Origin: Amylibacter sp.
GTDB lineage: Bacteria; Pseudomonadota; Alphaproteobacteria; Rhodobacterales; Rhodobacteraceae
Assembly: GCA_021775355.1 (NCBI GenBank)
Contig: JAJFHZ010000034.1
Span: 124,001 to 188,000, forward strand
Length of the DNA: 64,000 nt
Direction: 5' to 3'
Part shown: positions 9,812 through 18,662 of the stretch, one piece after another
How the letters are laid out: every line of letters starts with the position of its first letter
Numbering within the stretch: the stretch's first letter is position 1
Translations under genes and position numbers: made by a program
Notes under the pieces: model-generated
What the model was told of the DNA's origin: nothing
Seen by the model: only the letters and a program-made list of their open reading frames with translations
The model's database searches: none

Positions 9812-9836
9812 AAAAAAACCCCCGAAATGTGGGGGT
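9812..9836 (-). terminator. Attenuator terminator upstream of ilvI
   Basis: Read on the minus strand, accccc-acatttc-gggggt is followed directly by a run of seven T (the last stem T plus six more), a classic intrinsic terminator. It lies about 25 bases before the ilvI start and just after the leader peptide, so it is well placed to abort transcription before ilvI. The segment just upstream (gcacg, aaacg in the leader) can pair with cgttt/cgtgc immediately before the terminator stem, a candidate competing antiterminator (inference). Confidence 0.8.
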
Positions 9837-9860
9837 GCACGAAACGAATACGGGATGTAA

Positions 9861-9920
9861 TTACCGTTTTCGCGCCGTGCGCGGTGCCACAAGGACCACA
9901 ATATGAACTGCATTTATCAT
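9861..9920 (-). CDS. ilvL: Branched-chain leader peptide of ilvI
   Basis: A 19-codon reading frame encodes MINAVHIVVLVAPRTARKR, in which eight of the first eleven residues after Met-Ile-Asn are Ala, Val, Ile or Leu, with an IVVLV run. It ends about 25 bases before the intrinsic terminator preceding ilvI. This is the layout of ribosome-mediated attenuation: stalling at Val, Ile or Leu codons when those charged tRNAs are scarce should favour an antiterminator and let RNA polymerase reach ilvIN. The peptide is too short to be called by length-based gene finders. Its role is inferred from layout and composition. Confidence 0.8.
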   Translation of the reverse strand: MINAVHIVVLVAPRTARKR

Positions 9921-10067
9921 GCGGGCAGATTATCGGGGAATATCGGAAGGTCAAGATACATTAAGGATTTATTATTCCGAAAAACAATAAGATGTGGTAA
10001 TTAAAATACAATTAAAATGAAATATTGTAATTAAATTACCTACAAGCGAAATTATAAAATAATAAAG

Positions 10068-10904
10068 TTATGAGTTGCTCGAACTTAACACATCGGGAAG
10101 GCTGATAGCCGCAACTTGTTCTGAAATTGGATCTGATCCCATTGGATGCCGGTCAAGCTTGAATTCTGAAGGGTTATCAAGTTTCATCCATGACCCTTTG
10201 TGGAATACTTCCAAGGCACTAAATCCTGATTTGTACCCCATTTTGGGACTGCCCGGCACCCAATAGCCAAGATAGACATAAGGAAGCCCTGCGTCTTTGG
10301 CTATTTGGATGTGATCCAGGATCATATAGATACCAAGACTGTTTTTGTGCAGGTCGGGGTCAAAGAATGAATAGACCAGTGACAGACCGTCATCCAAAAG
10401 GTCGGTCAGGCATACGGCTGTCAGTTCAGTGCGTTCATGAACTGCGTGTGCGGTGGAATATTCTACAATGCGGCTACGCACGGGGGTTTCTTCGACCATC
10501 GCGGAAAACTCGAACATATCCATATCCGCCATGCCGCCGTCCGCGTGACGTGTATTCAGATAGCGTGTGAACAGCTCAAACTGATGTTCGGTCGCCCATG
10601 GGGCGGATGCGTCGCGTAAAAGATGTGCATTTTTGCGTATAATCCGCTTTTGGGATCGCGTCGGTGTAAAATCGGCGACGCGAATACGTGCGGACATACA
10701 GGCATTGCAGTCAGAGCAAGACGGACGATACAAAACATTCTGTGACCGCCGGAATCCCTGTTTGGATAAGGCATTGTTCAGCATATCCGCATGATCGCCC
10801 TGAAGCCCCGCAAAGAGTTTGCGTTCCATTTGACCCTCTAAATAGGGGCAAGGCTGGGAAGCTGTTACATAGAACTGTGTTGCCAAAGGCAAGGAATGTC
10901 GCAT
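10068..10904 (-). CDS. bpt: Aspartate/glutamate leucyltransferase (Bpt)
   Basis: The 278-residue protein matches the bacterial Bpt/arginyltransferase-like family, which appends leucine from Leu-tRNA to N-terminal Asp or Glu and so marks proteins for ClpS/ClpAP degradation. Key segments are [18 protein letters not shown] at the N-terminus, [14 protein letters not shown], and [18 protein letters not shown] in the acyltransferase fold. It is monocistronic by position. The 147 bases between its 3' end and the ilvI leader are strongly AT-rich with no gene visible. Confidence 0.93.
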   Translation of the reverse strand: MRHSLPLATQFYVTASQPCPYLEGQMERKLFAGLQGDHADMLNNALSKQGFRRSQNVLYRPSCSDCNACMSARIRVADFTPTRSQKRIIRKNAHLLRDASAPWATEHQFELFTRYLNTRHADGGMADMDMFEFSAMVEETPVRSRIVEYSTAHAVHERTELTAVCLTDLLDDGLSLVYSFFDPDLHKNSLGIYMILDHIQIAKDAGLPYVYLGYWVPGSPKMGYKSGFSALEVFHKGSWMKLDNPSEFKLDRHPMGSDPISEQVAAISLPDVLSSSNS

Positions 10905-10970
10905 TACACTACCATATTACTCATTATAAAAAGCGTACAAGCAGAATCCTAATAGGGCAAGTCGGCAATA

Positions 10971-11429
10971 TTAAGGCAAATTGGGCCTATTAATCGCCGT
11001 TGTTCCCAGAAAATAGTCATGTAATCCCTGCCCACGTTCATTAACCAGCATCATTATCATGGATATTATAAGGGCAAAAAACAGAAGGGCTACGGCCGTA
11101 TAAAGCCCTGTGTGCCACGCGGCTTCGACCGGGGTTAGTTTGTTACCGTGATTATTCCTGATCTCGATACCAACGACAATCATGCCCAGTGTGGCAGAGT
11201 TTCGTGACAGGGTGAAAATGCGGTAAGCGATGTTCGTGATGAACAATAACAACGGAAAGATAAAGGCCCCAACACCAAAACTGACAAGTACCAAAGCGGT
11301 TGCAAGAAGCATGATGATGATGAAGTCTACAAACCACGCGATTAGACGTTTGAAGGGGACGCCTTGATAAAATTGTCGATCAATATTCGGGTCGGGCAAA
11401 CCACTTAAGTCATGGGTTGTACTTAACAT
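10971..11429 (-). CDS. RDD family membrane protein
   Basis: This 152-residue integral membrane protein has three hydrophobic segments. The RDD-family pattern is visible in FKRLIAWFVDFIIIMLLATA, where an Arg and an Asp flank the first span. The start at 11429 (MLSTTHDLSGLPDPNID) is preferred over an upstream frame extension that crosses a strong hairpin. Function of the family is not settled; transport roles have been suggested. It follows the DUF2852 gene on the same strand. Confidence 0.85.
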   Translation of the reverse strand: MLSTTHDLSGLPDPNIDRQFYQGVPFKRLIAWFVDFIIIMLLATALVLVSFGVGAFIFPLLLFITNIAYRIFTLSRNSATLGMIVVGIEIRNNHGNKLTPVEAAWHTGLYTAVALLFFALIISMIMMLVNERGQGLHDYFLGTTAINRPNLP

Positions 11430-11447
11430 TGTGTTTCCATTTGTTTT

Positions 11448-11472
11448 GCTTCGCCCAGTATGTGGGCGAAGC
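11448..11472 (-). other. Strong hairpin between the DUF2852 and RDD genes
   Basis: This is a perfect 10-bp inverted repeat, gcttcgccca / tgggcgaagc, with a 5-base loop, located 18 bases upstream of the RDD start. There is no T-run after it on the minus strand. On the plus strand it is preceded, not followed, by T. It is more likely an mRNA-processing or stability element, or a weak terminator for the DUF2852 transcript. Confidence 0.5.
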
Positions 11473-11500
11473 GGCACAGGCTCAAGAGGGGAAGGGAAGA

Positions 11501-11884
11501 TTAAGCCTGTGCTTTTTGGGTTTTCAGGGATTTTGCGCGATCATCCATGAAATCGTCAAACTCGGTTTTGTCTTTGGCGTCGCGCAGACGTTGCAAAAAA
11601 CCTTGAAATGCGGATTGTTCATCTTCAAGCCGCTTCAAGGTGTCCTGTTTATAGGCATCAAAAGCAGTATTGCCGGTTGCGCTATGGGACTGGGATTTGC
11701 GGGAATGGCAACTGCCAAAAAAAGAACGAGACATGCGATTACTCCAGATCATGTAAAACAGGATAGCCAGACCAAGTGGCCAGACAAAGATAAAACCAAG
11801 GATCACAGCGGCAAGCCAGGCAGGTTTGCCACGCTCATCCAACCATGCAACCGCGTTGGAAAACCAAGACGATAGGGAAGACAT
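11501..11884 (-). CDS. DUF2852 domain protein
   Basis: This 127-residue protein has one hydrophobic span near the N-terminus (AWLAAVILGFIFVWPLGLAI), a short basic/His stretch, and a C-terminal acidic helix (RLRDAKDKTEFDDFMDDRA). The architecture is that of alphaproteobacterial DUF2852 proteins, whose function is unknown. It has a good aaggaa ribosome site. The downstream neighbour is an RDD membrane protein. Confidence 0.85.
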   Translation of the reverse strand: MSSLSSWFSNAVAWLDERGKPAWLAAVILGFIFVWPLGLAILFYMIWSNRMSRSFFGSCHSRKSQSHSATGNTAFDAYKQDTLKRLEDEQSAFQGFLQRLRDAKDKTEFDDFMDDRAKSLKTQKAQA

Positions 11885-12050
11885 TTATATTCCTTTCTAT
11901 TTGCATTATGTAAATGTAAATTACATTAACATACATAAGCCAATAAATACGGAATTCAAGGGTCATAAAATTATTTATTTTTTTTCTTATTGTCAACAAA
12001 GTTTGGCCACGTTCAATTGCGATAGTATTTGCGTAATGTAACAATTAGTA

Positions 12051-12233
12051 GTGAAAAGTATGGCATATTATATGAAAACCAAAGAACAACTGGCGACATT
12101 CGCAGCAAATCAAGAGGGTGCTGTTACTGTTGACTTCGTAGTATTAACAGGCGGGGTTGTTTTGATCGCTATTGCGGCAGCGACAGCATTAACTTCTAAG
12201 GTTAATACGGCAGTCTCCGTTATTTCCCTTTAA
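12051..12233 (+). CDS. Small Flp-pilin-like peptide
   Basis: Sixty codons from a GTG start (alternative ATGs at 12060 and 12072) encode a basic N-terminus, then EGAVTVDFVVLTGGVVLIAI with a hydrophobic helix. The Gly-Ala-Val-Thr-Val-Asp pattern resembles type IVb (Flp/TadE-like) prepilins cut between Gly and the hydrophobic segment, with Asp near +5. No tad/cpa secretion genes are nearby and no clear ribosome site is seen, so it could be an orphan pilin or pseudopilin. It is convergent with the TetR gene, with a 3-base gap. Confidence 0.65.
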   Translation: MKSMAYYMKTKEQLATFAANQEGAVTVDFVVLTGGVVLIAIAAATALTSKVNTAVSVISL

Positions 12234-12236
12234 GAC

Positions 12237-12854
12237 TTAATTGTCTTTAGGTAAAACCCCCAAGCCACGCAAATAAATACCAAGCCCGGTTTCCAGCAAA
12301 TCTTCGGGGGTGAACGGTGATCGACCACCCGGCTCACCGCGCGCATATAATTCTACAATTCCGTGGCTCATCGCCCAAATATGTTGACTGACCATCGTTG
12401 ATGGCGGTCTTTTTTTTGTTGGCAAGTTTGAAGACAAGTTGTCAGCGGCCTTGACCAACACATTGATCGCCCGATTTGCCACTGCGGCAAGGTCGGGGTC
12501 GGCATTGATCGACACACCGCTTTCGAACATGGCAATATAGTGACCGGGGTGTTTGCGAGCAAAAGCCAGATAGGCCCGGCCCGTGGCCTCTAATGATGCT
12601 ACAGGTGACCCGCCGCCTTTTGTGTAAGCATATTCCAGCAGGTCCGCAAACATGGCAAACCCCTGTTTTGCAACTTCTGTGATCAGATCTTCACGGCCTT
12701 TAAAGTGGCGATAGGGGGCGGCAGCCGAAACACCTGCCTGTTTGGCAGCTTGCAGAATGGTAAACCCTGTCGGTCCCTTTTCCTCGATCAGTTTGATCGT
12801 GGCCTCAATCAATGCCTGTTTTAGATTGCCGTGATGATACCCTTTTCTAGTCAT
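12237..12854 (-). CDS. TetR-family transcriptional regulator
   Basis: This 205-residue protein has an N-terminal helix-turn-helix ([20 protein letters not shown], followed by [17 protein letters not shown]) and a helical ligand-binding domain containing the WHG-type sequence [16 protein letters not shown]. Its start overlaps the end of ppk2 by eight bases, implying translational coupling and co-transcription with the polyphosphate kinase gene. The ligand is unknown. Confidence 0.92.
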   Translation of the reverse strand: MTRKGYHHGNLKQALIEATIKLIEEKGPTGFTILQAAKQAGVSAAAPYRHFKGREDLITEVAKQGFAMFADLLEYAYTKGGGSPVASLEATGRAYLAFARKHPGHYIAMFESGVSINADPDLAAVANRAINVLVKAADNLSSNLPTKKRPPSTMVSQHIWAMSHGIVELYARGEPGGRSPFTPEDLLETGLGIYLRGLGVLPKDN

Positions 12855-13731
12855 TCAATATTTCCGGACCCCCGCAGATTTTGCCATCCGCAAGACAGGC
12901 GACATCTGTATCTTTCATATCATATGGTATTTTGGATAAAACCGTGCGTATGGCGGCAATCCTTGCGCGGCGTTTATCATCGGTGCGAATGATGTGCCAT
13001 GGCGCATGGGGGGAATGGGATTTGGATAAGGTTTCGGAAATAGCAGATGTATATTCATCCCATTTATACAAACCTTTAACGTCAATGCCTGACAGTTTCC
13101 ACTGCTTTAAACGATCGCTTTCGCGATCAAGAAAGCGGCGTAATTGTTCGGCGCGCCCGATGTTTAACCACAGTTTCACAAGGATAATGCCATCATCATC
13201 CAGCATTTTTTCAAAATCGTTCACTTGTGCAAAGAAATGCTTGCGTTGATCCGCGTCACAAAAGCCGAACACATGTTCGACCACGCCGCGATTATACCAT
13301 GAGCGGTCGAAAAAAACGATTTGCCCAGCACTGGGCATATGCTTGATGTAACGTTGGAAGTACCATTCAGACTGTTCGGTTTCGGTGGGTTTAGACAGGG
13401 CGACAACCTGTGCGACACGCGGGTTCATATTTTCACGAAACCGCTTGATTGTGCCACCTTTGCCTGCCGCATCACGCCCTTCGAAAATGACTGCGATACG
13501 GGCACCGGTTTCTTTGGCCCATGATTGCATTTTGACCAATTCGATTTGAAGGTCTTCCAACAGTTCTTCATATTCATCGCGGTCTTTGCGGGTTTTATAA
13601 GGATAAGAGGTATCCAGTATCGCGTTTTTGTCCGCCGCTTTAATGGCTTTGCGAATATCAATGGGTGCGTCTTCCTTATAGAATTTTGAAATCGCGCCAT
13701 CGAACGGTTTGGGGTATTTTGCTTTGCCCAT
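12847..13731 (-). CDS. ppk2: Polyphosphate kinase 2 (PPK2 family)
   Basis: The 294-residue PPK2 transfers phosphate between polyphosphate and nucleoside mono- or diphosphates. It shows the PPK2 P-loop [16 protein letters not shown], the lid region, and the Walker-B-like [15 protein letters not shown]. Length and a single domain fit the one-domain nucleoside-diphosphate-type PPK2s, though the exact subclass cannot be fixed by eye. It has a strong ggaggc ribosome site and is followed by an overlapping tetR gene. Confidence 0.93.
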   Translation of the reverse strand: MGKAKYPKPFDGAISKFYKEDAPIDIRKAIKAADKNAILDTSYPYKTRKDRDEYEELLEDLQIELVKMQSWAKETGARIAVIFEGRDAAGKGGTIKRFRENMNPRVAQVVALSKPTETEQSEWYFQRYIKHMPSAGQIVFFDRSWYNRGVVEHVFGFCDADQRKHFFAQVNDFEKMLDDDGIILVKLWLNIGRAEQLRRFLDRESDRLKQWKLSGIDVKGLYKWDEYTSAISETLSKSHSPHAPWHIIRTDDKRRARIAAIRTVLSKIPYDMKDTDVACLADGKICGGPEILND

Positions 13732-13998
13732 GATGCCTCCTTGTTTTTGGGCAATATGAAGGCTGGGGTATAAGATGGCAACAGTTATGGCCCCGTTGCC
13801 GTGATCTGAGTGGCGGGGTTATATGTATCGTTAGGATCTGTAGGTTATAAGTAGGCAGGCCTGCCGTTTGTAGCTATATGGCCGAACAAAGGATTTTACC
13901 CTTTGCACCTGTTCTTAACCGTTAAGTCTGGTGGCTTTCGCATTTGGCGCTGTTACCCGCCCTTTGAAAACCCGTGAACTACTTTGCTAGCAGGGGTG
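13732..13998. other. Intergenic region upstream of ppk2
   Basis: No gene is visible in these 267 bases. A perfect 12-base palindrome, ggcaggcctgcc, lies at about 13855-13866. It sits in the expected promoter region of the ppk2-tetR unit, so it could be an operator, possibly for the TetR protein (inference). Confidence 0.4.
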
Positions 13999-14976
13999 TT
14001 ATACACTTGAGAAGGTTGAGGATTTGTTAGGGGTGCGCACGGCGGTATCCGCTGCAATCGCATAAACAGCCGCTTCAATCTGGGGAATGGCCAATTGATG
14101 GGTGCCATGCCCCATACCGTGAACCTGAGCCAAATGCGCGTGTGGCACCAGTTTGATAAACTCTTTGGCGTGAATGATGTCGGGCACGGACGGGTCTGCG
14201 GTGCCGTGGATCAGCTCTATCGGTATAGTTAAATCTTTATAGCGGTCGAATTGTGCAAGAACCTGCGGGTAGAGGCTGTTCAGTTGACGGGAGTTTTCCA
14301 CAAATGAACGAAAGCGTACCGACATGTTGACCCCGACATGATCCAGATAACCCTTCGGTGTGGCATGTGGTGCGAAAACCGTGGCGTAAGTTGCGCGAAA
14401 ATAAGCGTCACCAAAATATGCCGTTGCAAAGGCCATCATTGCAGGGCCGATAAACGGCTTTGACATCAAGCGGTAGTTCAGATGGATGCTTCCCGGCCAA
14501 GGCATTGCAACGGCAGAAACCAATACCAGACCTTTGACAAATGCCTTGTCGTAAGTAGCCAAATGCAGAGCCAAAGCCCCGCCGTAGGAAAAACCCAGAA
14601 CATATGCACGCGTAACGCCAAGCTGTTCGGCGGCTTTTGTGATCAGCTGTGCCTGTTGGGCCAATGTCGCGGAGGTGTTTTTCAAAACGGGGGTGTAGCC
14701 GTGACCCGGGCGATCAAATGCAATGACGGTGAAATTCTTGGAAAAGCGTGCCACGTGCTCATATGTGAAATCTTTCACGTGCCCGCCCGCGCCGTGGATC
14801 AGTATCAAAGCCGGGCCGGAACCTTGTTTGATGTAATGCACCGGCACACCGTCCACATCGATAAACTTGCCAACGGGCGGTGTATCCAGTTCTGCTTTTT
14901 TTGTGAATTTTCGGGCGCGAAACGCAGTTAGCATTGCAAATGCACCCAATAATATGGCGAGCAAGGCCCAGAACAT
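13999..14976 (-). CDS. Alpha/beta hydrolase
   Basis: This 325-residue protein has an N-terminal hydrophobic anchor (FWALLAILLGAFAMLTAF) and an alpha/beta-hydrolase fold. The oxyanion-hole HGAGGHVKDF, the nucleophile elbow GFSYGGALAL (Ser), the acid in HGTADPSVP and the catalytic His in GMGHGTHQ are all present. The substrate is unknown. It starts two bases after the metA stop and is therefore almost certainly co-transcribed with metA. Confidence 0.88.
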   Translation of the reverse strand: MFWALLAILLGAFAMLTAFRARKFTKKAELDTPPVGKFIDVDGVPVHYIKQGSGPALILIHGAGGHVKDFTYEHVARFSKNFTVIAFDRPGHGYTPVLKNTSATLAQQAQLITKAAEQLGVTRAYVLGFSYGGALALHLATYDKAFVKGLVLVSAVAMPWPGSIHLNYRLMSKPFIGPAMMAFATAYFGDAYFRATYATVFAPHATPKGYLDHVGVNMSVRFRSFVENSRQLNSLYPQVLAQFDRYKDLTIPIELIHGTADPSVPDIIHAKEFIKLVPHAHLAQVHGMGHGTHQLAIPQIEAAVYAIAADTAVRTPNKSSTFSSV

Positions 14977-14978
14977 TT

Positions 14979-15896
14979 TTACGATCCTATTTTTGACAGA
15001 TCATAGTTGGTGCTTTGGTATATTTGGTTGATCCAGTTGCCATAAAGCAAATGCCCATGCCCGCGCCAACGGTTCAAAGGCGGCTGTGAGGGATCATCGT
15101 TAGGGTAGTAATTGCACGGCACATTGATCGGCGCGCCCTTGGCTACATCGCGGTCATATTCTTCTTTCAGGGTGCCGCGATCATACTCGAAATGGTTGAA
15201 GATATACAAAGCACGGTGGGTAGGGTCCTCAACCAGACAGGGGCCTGTTTCTGCACTGCCGATCAGAACTTCCAATCCACGTGCTGCTTCTATTTCATCC
15301 TGCTTGTTTTCCGTCCAACGGCTGACGGGGATCACCAGATCATCGGAAAATCCGCGCAAGTATGGCGACGAATGGTCTAACACCTGATGGCGGAAACAAC
15401 CGAAAGATTTGGCGTTTAGGATGTGTTTATTAACACCGTGGAAGTAATACAACATTGCCATACCACCCCAACACACACCAAAGGTAGAATGTACATTGGT
15501 TTGCGTCCAGTCCATAACTTCCTGAAGCTCGTCCCAGTAAGTCACGTCTTGGAACGGCAAGTGTTCAATCGGTGCACCTGTGATGATCAGCCCGTCAAAT
15601 TTGCGGTGCTTGATCTCTTGAAAACTGTTGTAAAACGATTCCATATGATCGTGCGAAGTTGTTTTGGACTTATGTTCGGTCATGCGGATCAAAGTCAGAT
15701 CAATCTGTAATGGTGTGGCCCCGATCAGGCGCGCAAATTGGGTTTCCGTCTGGATTTTCTGCGGCATCAGGTTCAGCAAACCGATTTGCAACGGGCGGAT
15801 GTCCTGTTTGTTGGCATCCCCCCGCGACATTACCATCACACCTTCGTCTTTCAGAATGTCATGGGCGGGTAGTTTACTGGGTATTCTTATTGGCAT
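14979..15896 (-). CDS. metA: Homoserine O-acetyltransferase (MetA, HTS family)
   Basis: The 305-residue enzyme activates homoserine for methionine synthesis. Counting from the start Met, the catalytic Cys is residue 142 ([12 protein letters not shown]), and His235 and Glu237 lie in FNHFEYD, the known triad. Residue 111 is Glu (TGAPIE). Published work on this family links Glu111 to acetyl-CoA use and Gly111 to succinyl-CoA use, so acetyl transfer is predicted. The downstream alpha/beta hydrolase is two bases away, and an unusual P-loop protein gene lies upstream. The 37-base gap upstream holds a short hairpin (cctat/atagg) but no riboswitch that I recognise. Confidence 0.94.
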   Translation of the reverse strand: MPIRIPSKLPAHDILKDEGVMVMSRGDANKQDIRPLQIGLLNLMPQKIQTETQFARLIGATPLQIDLTLIRMTEHKSKTTSHDHMESFYNSFQEIKHRKFDGLIITGAPIEHLPFQDVTYWDELQEVMDWTQTNVHSTFGVCWGGMAMLYYFHGVNKHILNAKSFGCFRHQVLDHSSPYLRGFSDDLVIPVSRWTENKQDEIEAARGLEVLIGSAETGPCLVEDPTHRALYIFNHFEYDRGTLKEEYDRDVAKGAPINVPCNYYPNDDPSQPPLNRWRGHGHLLYGNWINQIYQSTNYDLSKIGS

Positions 15897-15933
15897 TGAT
15901 TTTCTTTCACCTATTGGCTTTCAGATAGGGGGT

Positions 15934-16797
15934 TTAATCCTGTGCCTCAAGGGCCTTTGCGATCACATTGTCGAAATCAGCGGTGGTTCGTACGCGGTGA
16001 ATATCATCTGCTTGCACGATAATTCCCCATTTTTGCGCAATCGCTTTGTAGCGTGGCAGGCGGTTGTTCAGTAGATGCTTGTAACCAAAACGGATGAAAT
16101 CATCCGGATCGACCTTGTCTGCGGCAACGGATTTTTCCACAAGGTACTTATCCCAGCATTTTATCAGGAAATCTTCAGGGTAATACATCGGTTTCGGGGC
16201 TTTGTTGAACCGTTCAACAAGCGCGTCGATATGATTATCATTACCTTCGATCCAGACCGGTAAAAGGTGTTGTGAAATCAGTGACATAACCGGGTCATTA
16301 TCATCATCTGCGTTAACCACTTCGACCACCGAACCGGATGTGTCGCAGATGAAATTGTCGTAATCATAAAGGTCTTTGGCCCTTTGAATGAAATGCACGG
16401 TATCTTTCATCGCGTTAATCTCTGCATTACGGTGCAGCCGTTGGCGGCGCAGGTATTCGTCAAACGCAATGCCGCCTTTGGCAGGGTCGCCCGGTTTGCC
16501 CAAATAAGTGGAAAGGGGCGAAAGGTCGGAAAATTTCAGGTTTGAAGCGATATAGATTGCATCTGCACGCAGTAAATCTGCAAGGAATGGATTGCGCATG
16601 GCTTCGCGTTTGAAATTATCCGCAATATGTTCACCCATATAACGGGTGCCGATGCGATAATCGACGCTGTAGTGAAACCAGTCGCCGTGATCGCGCAAAA
16701 TTTCACTGATATAGGTTTTGCCAAGCCCTGACATGCCAAACAACATGACCTTTTTGGCTTTGGCATCACGCCAGTCTTTTGCAGATTTATACAGCAT
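15934..16797 (-). CDS. P-loop NTPase of unknown function
   Basis: A 287-residue soluble protein carries an N-terminal Walker A (MLFGMSGLGKTYISEIL, residues about 18-34), like nucleotide kinases. I see no clear Walker B beyond FICDTSGSVVEV. The middle and C-terminal parts are charged and unfamiliar, with YPEDFLIKCWDKYLVEK and FGYKHLLNNRLPRYKAIAQ. It is usually labelled ATPase in roseobacters; I know no assigned role. It is 37 bases upstream of metA on the same strand and may be in that operon. Confidence 0.8.
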   Translation of the reverse strand: MLYKSAKDWRDAKAKKVMLFGMSGLGKTYISEILRDHGDWFHYSVDYRIGTRYMGEHIADNFKREAMRNPFLADLLRADAIYIASNLKFSDLSPLSTYLGKPGDPAKGGIAFDEYLRRQRLHRNAEINAMKDTVHFIQRAKDLYDYDNFICDTSGSVVEVVNADDDNDPVMSLISQHLLPVWIEGNDNHIDALVERFNKAPKPMYYPEDFLIKCWDKYLVEKSVAADKVDPDDFIRFGYKHLLNNRLPRYKAIAQKWGIIVQADDIHRVRTTADFDNVIAKALEAQD

Positions 16798-16886
16798 TAC
16801 GGCCTCTTTTACGCTTTGAACCTATCCTAAAGCAAAAAATCGTACGAAGTTCAATTGTTTAACGTCGAAATGCCCACATTACACGA

Positions 16887-17774
16887 TTAAGCGAAATCAA
16901 TCCGTTTCTTGCGAGTTTCGGCCCATATGTTGATATAGTTTGACCCGAAGATGATGACAGCGCCCAATATGACCCAAATATCCAGCGGTTCATTATAAAA
17001 CAGCATCCCGATGGTAGCGATAATCGGCAAGCGAGTGAAATCAACGGGTAGAACCACTGTTGCAGGGGCCAAGTGCAGGGCTGTTGTTATGCAAAAATGT
17101 GCCAATAACCCGCCCAAGCCCACGGTGATGACCCAAGGCAATGTTTCCAATGTGGGCGTGGCTATATCACTGTCGTAACCTGCGCAGATCAGTCCGAAGA
17201 TTAATTGCAGGACGGTCATCCAGAATAAAATGCTGATGGTGGATTGTCTGCGGGTCAGTCGCTTTGTGATGATGCTGGTTCCCGCAAAGCAAATTGCACA
17301 TAGGGCAGCCGCTATTACCCCGAAAGACAAGCCGGCCATCCAAGGGCGTGTGACCATCAAGATACCTGCAAACCCGATAAAAACAGCCGCTACACGCAAC
17401 TTAGTCAGCTTTTCGGACAGCAGGAAAGGCGCGGCAATCGTGACCCAGATCGGTACGGAAAACTCAAATGCAAAGAGATGTGCCAAAGGAATCGCGGTGA
17501 CAGCGAAAAACCACAGATTCTGCCCTGTGAAATGGAACAGGTTACGAAAGAAATGCAGGCCGAATTGATCACAACTTACTTCGAATATTCCACCCGTCAC
17601 CAAACCGACCCCGACAACGATCACAACACCGATTAACGAGCGGTACATCATGATTTCAAAGGTATCGAGCTGAAAGCTCATTTCACGCCCGGCCACTGCC
17701 ATGGCGGAAAACGACACAACGGCACCCATCATCCAAAGGGCGGCTTTTAGTGTGTTTGAAAGTGGAACCGCCAT
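16887..17774 (-). CDS. DMT-superfamily (EamA) transporter
   Basis: This 295-residue protein has about ten hydrophobic spans in two EamA repeats, as in drug/metabolite transporters that export amino acids, nucleotides or other small molecules. Typical segments are LKAALWMMGAVVSFSAMAVA at the N-terminus and FAFEFSVPIWVTIAAPFLL at the end of repeat one. The substrate cannot be inferred. It lies about 90 bases upstream of the NTPase gene on the same strand. Confidence 0.9.
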   Translation of the reverse strand: MAVPLSNTLKAALWMMGAVVSFSAMAVAGREMSFQLDTFEIMMYRSLIGVVIVVGVGLVTGGIFEVSCDQFGLHFFRNLFHFTGQNLWFFAVTAIPLAHLFAFEFSVPIWVTIAAPFLLSEKLTKLRVAAVFIGFAGILMVTRPWMAGLSFGVIAAALCAICFAGTSIITKRLTRRQSTISILFWMTVLQLIFGLICAGYDSDIATPTLETLPWVITVGLGGLLAHFCITTALHLAPATVVLPVDFTRLPIIATIGMLFYNEPLDIWVILGAVIIFGSNYINIWAETRKKRIDFA

Positions 17775-17838
17775 GCGCCTGACCTTATGTGTAAAATCAG
17801 ACGCTAGCCGTTATGTCAGCAAATGAAAATCAGTTATT

Positions 17839-18291
17839 TTACGGATTATCCAGATCTGCATTGGTTACACATTCTACGCCTTCGCCTGCATATTTGGTGC
17901 AGATGAAATCAGCAAATAATCCGAACAGGGCTCCTTCAGCCACAAACCACCAAGGCGAAGATAAAAACGACCCTGCGCCAAAAGCCTGTATCTGCATAGT
18001 GGATAAATCATCATAGATGAACATCATCAGGATCATGTTCATCCAGCCGCCTACCCATGGTCCGCGAAACCACCAGGGCAGGGACATTTTGATGATGGGG
18101 TGGTAGTTCAGTACCCCCATTAAACCGACAACCGCACCGATTGTTATATAGTATAAAACAAAGGCCAGTTGGGTGATCCAGCCGACATCGGGGTAGAAAT
18201 ACGGGAAGATCAGGATGCCTGCACCTGCGAATAAAAGCCCGAGTATTTTTCCGTAAGTGATGCGCATGATAATAGATGGATTCTTAAACAT
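17839..18291 (-). CDS. Hypothetical membrane protein, four spans
   Basis: This 150-residue protein has about four hydrophobic stretches (ILGLLFAGAGILIFPYFY, LAFVLYYITIGAVVGLMGVL, GGWMNMILMMFIYDDL, FVAEGALFGLFADFI). The C-terminus is short and acidic with a Cys. It has a good aaggat ribosome site. I do not recognise the family. The tryptophan-rich PWWFRGPWVGGW segment is distinctive. Confidence 0.8.
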   Translation of the reverse strand: MFKNPSIIMRITYGKILGLLFAGAGILIFPYFYPDVGWITQLAFVLYYITIGAVVGLMGVLNYHPIIKMSLPWWFRGPWVGGWMNMILMMFIYDDLSTMQIQAFGAGSFLSSPWWFVAEGALFGLFADFICTKYAGEGVECVTNADLDNP

Positions 18292-18365
18292 GGGTCATAT
18301 CCTTTCGGTTGTTAACCCAAACATTCTACCATGTTTTTCGAAATAGAGCTTTGATGTGGATCAGC

Positions 18366-18662
18366 CTAAGATACTTCGGTGATCTTATAGTCACGTGGCA
18401 ATCCTGTAGTGATCTTGGCCCATGGTGATGTGCTTGTACGGGTTTGGTGATGATCAAACGCGGCGCGGTTTTTGAATGTTTCGGCCACTAGAAATCGCCC
18501 CTGAACATCAGGGCAGGGTGTGACTTCAAAGGAAAGACATCCCTCTTCGGCGCGCGTCAGGTTGATATGATCAATTACGGCGGATAAGACCGCATCCATA
18601 CGGTCAGGTGGTACATCCATGTGGCCAGAAAGACGGATTTTCTTATGGGTGCCATTGGTCAT
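18366..18662 (-). CDS. ABM-domain (antibiotic biosynthesis monooxygenase-like) protein
   Basis: This 98-residue ferredoxin-like dimeric domain runs from IRLSGHMDVPPDRMDAVLSA through EEGCLSFEVTPCPDVQGRFL to ETFKNRAAFDHHQTRTSTS, the usual ABM/YgiN layout. Members include quinol oxygenases and haem-handling enzymes, so no specific reaction is assigned. The start at 18662 has a gaggaa site. Part of this gene (18501-18623) is duplicated in decayed form at 19850-19973, on the other side of the FkbM gene. Confidence 0.85.
   Translation of the reverse strand: MTNGTHKKIRLSGHMDVPPDRMDAVLSAVIDHINLTRAEEGCLSFEVTPCPDVQGRFLVAETFKNRAAFDHHQTRTSTSPWAKITTGLPRDYKITEVS

Noticed and set aside
15897..15933. SAM riboswitch upstream of metA
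   Set aside because: The gap is only 37 bases with a small hairpin; it lacks the conserved parts of SAM-II or SAM/SAH types that I know.
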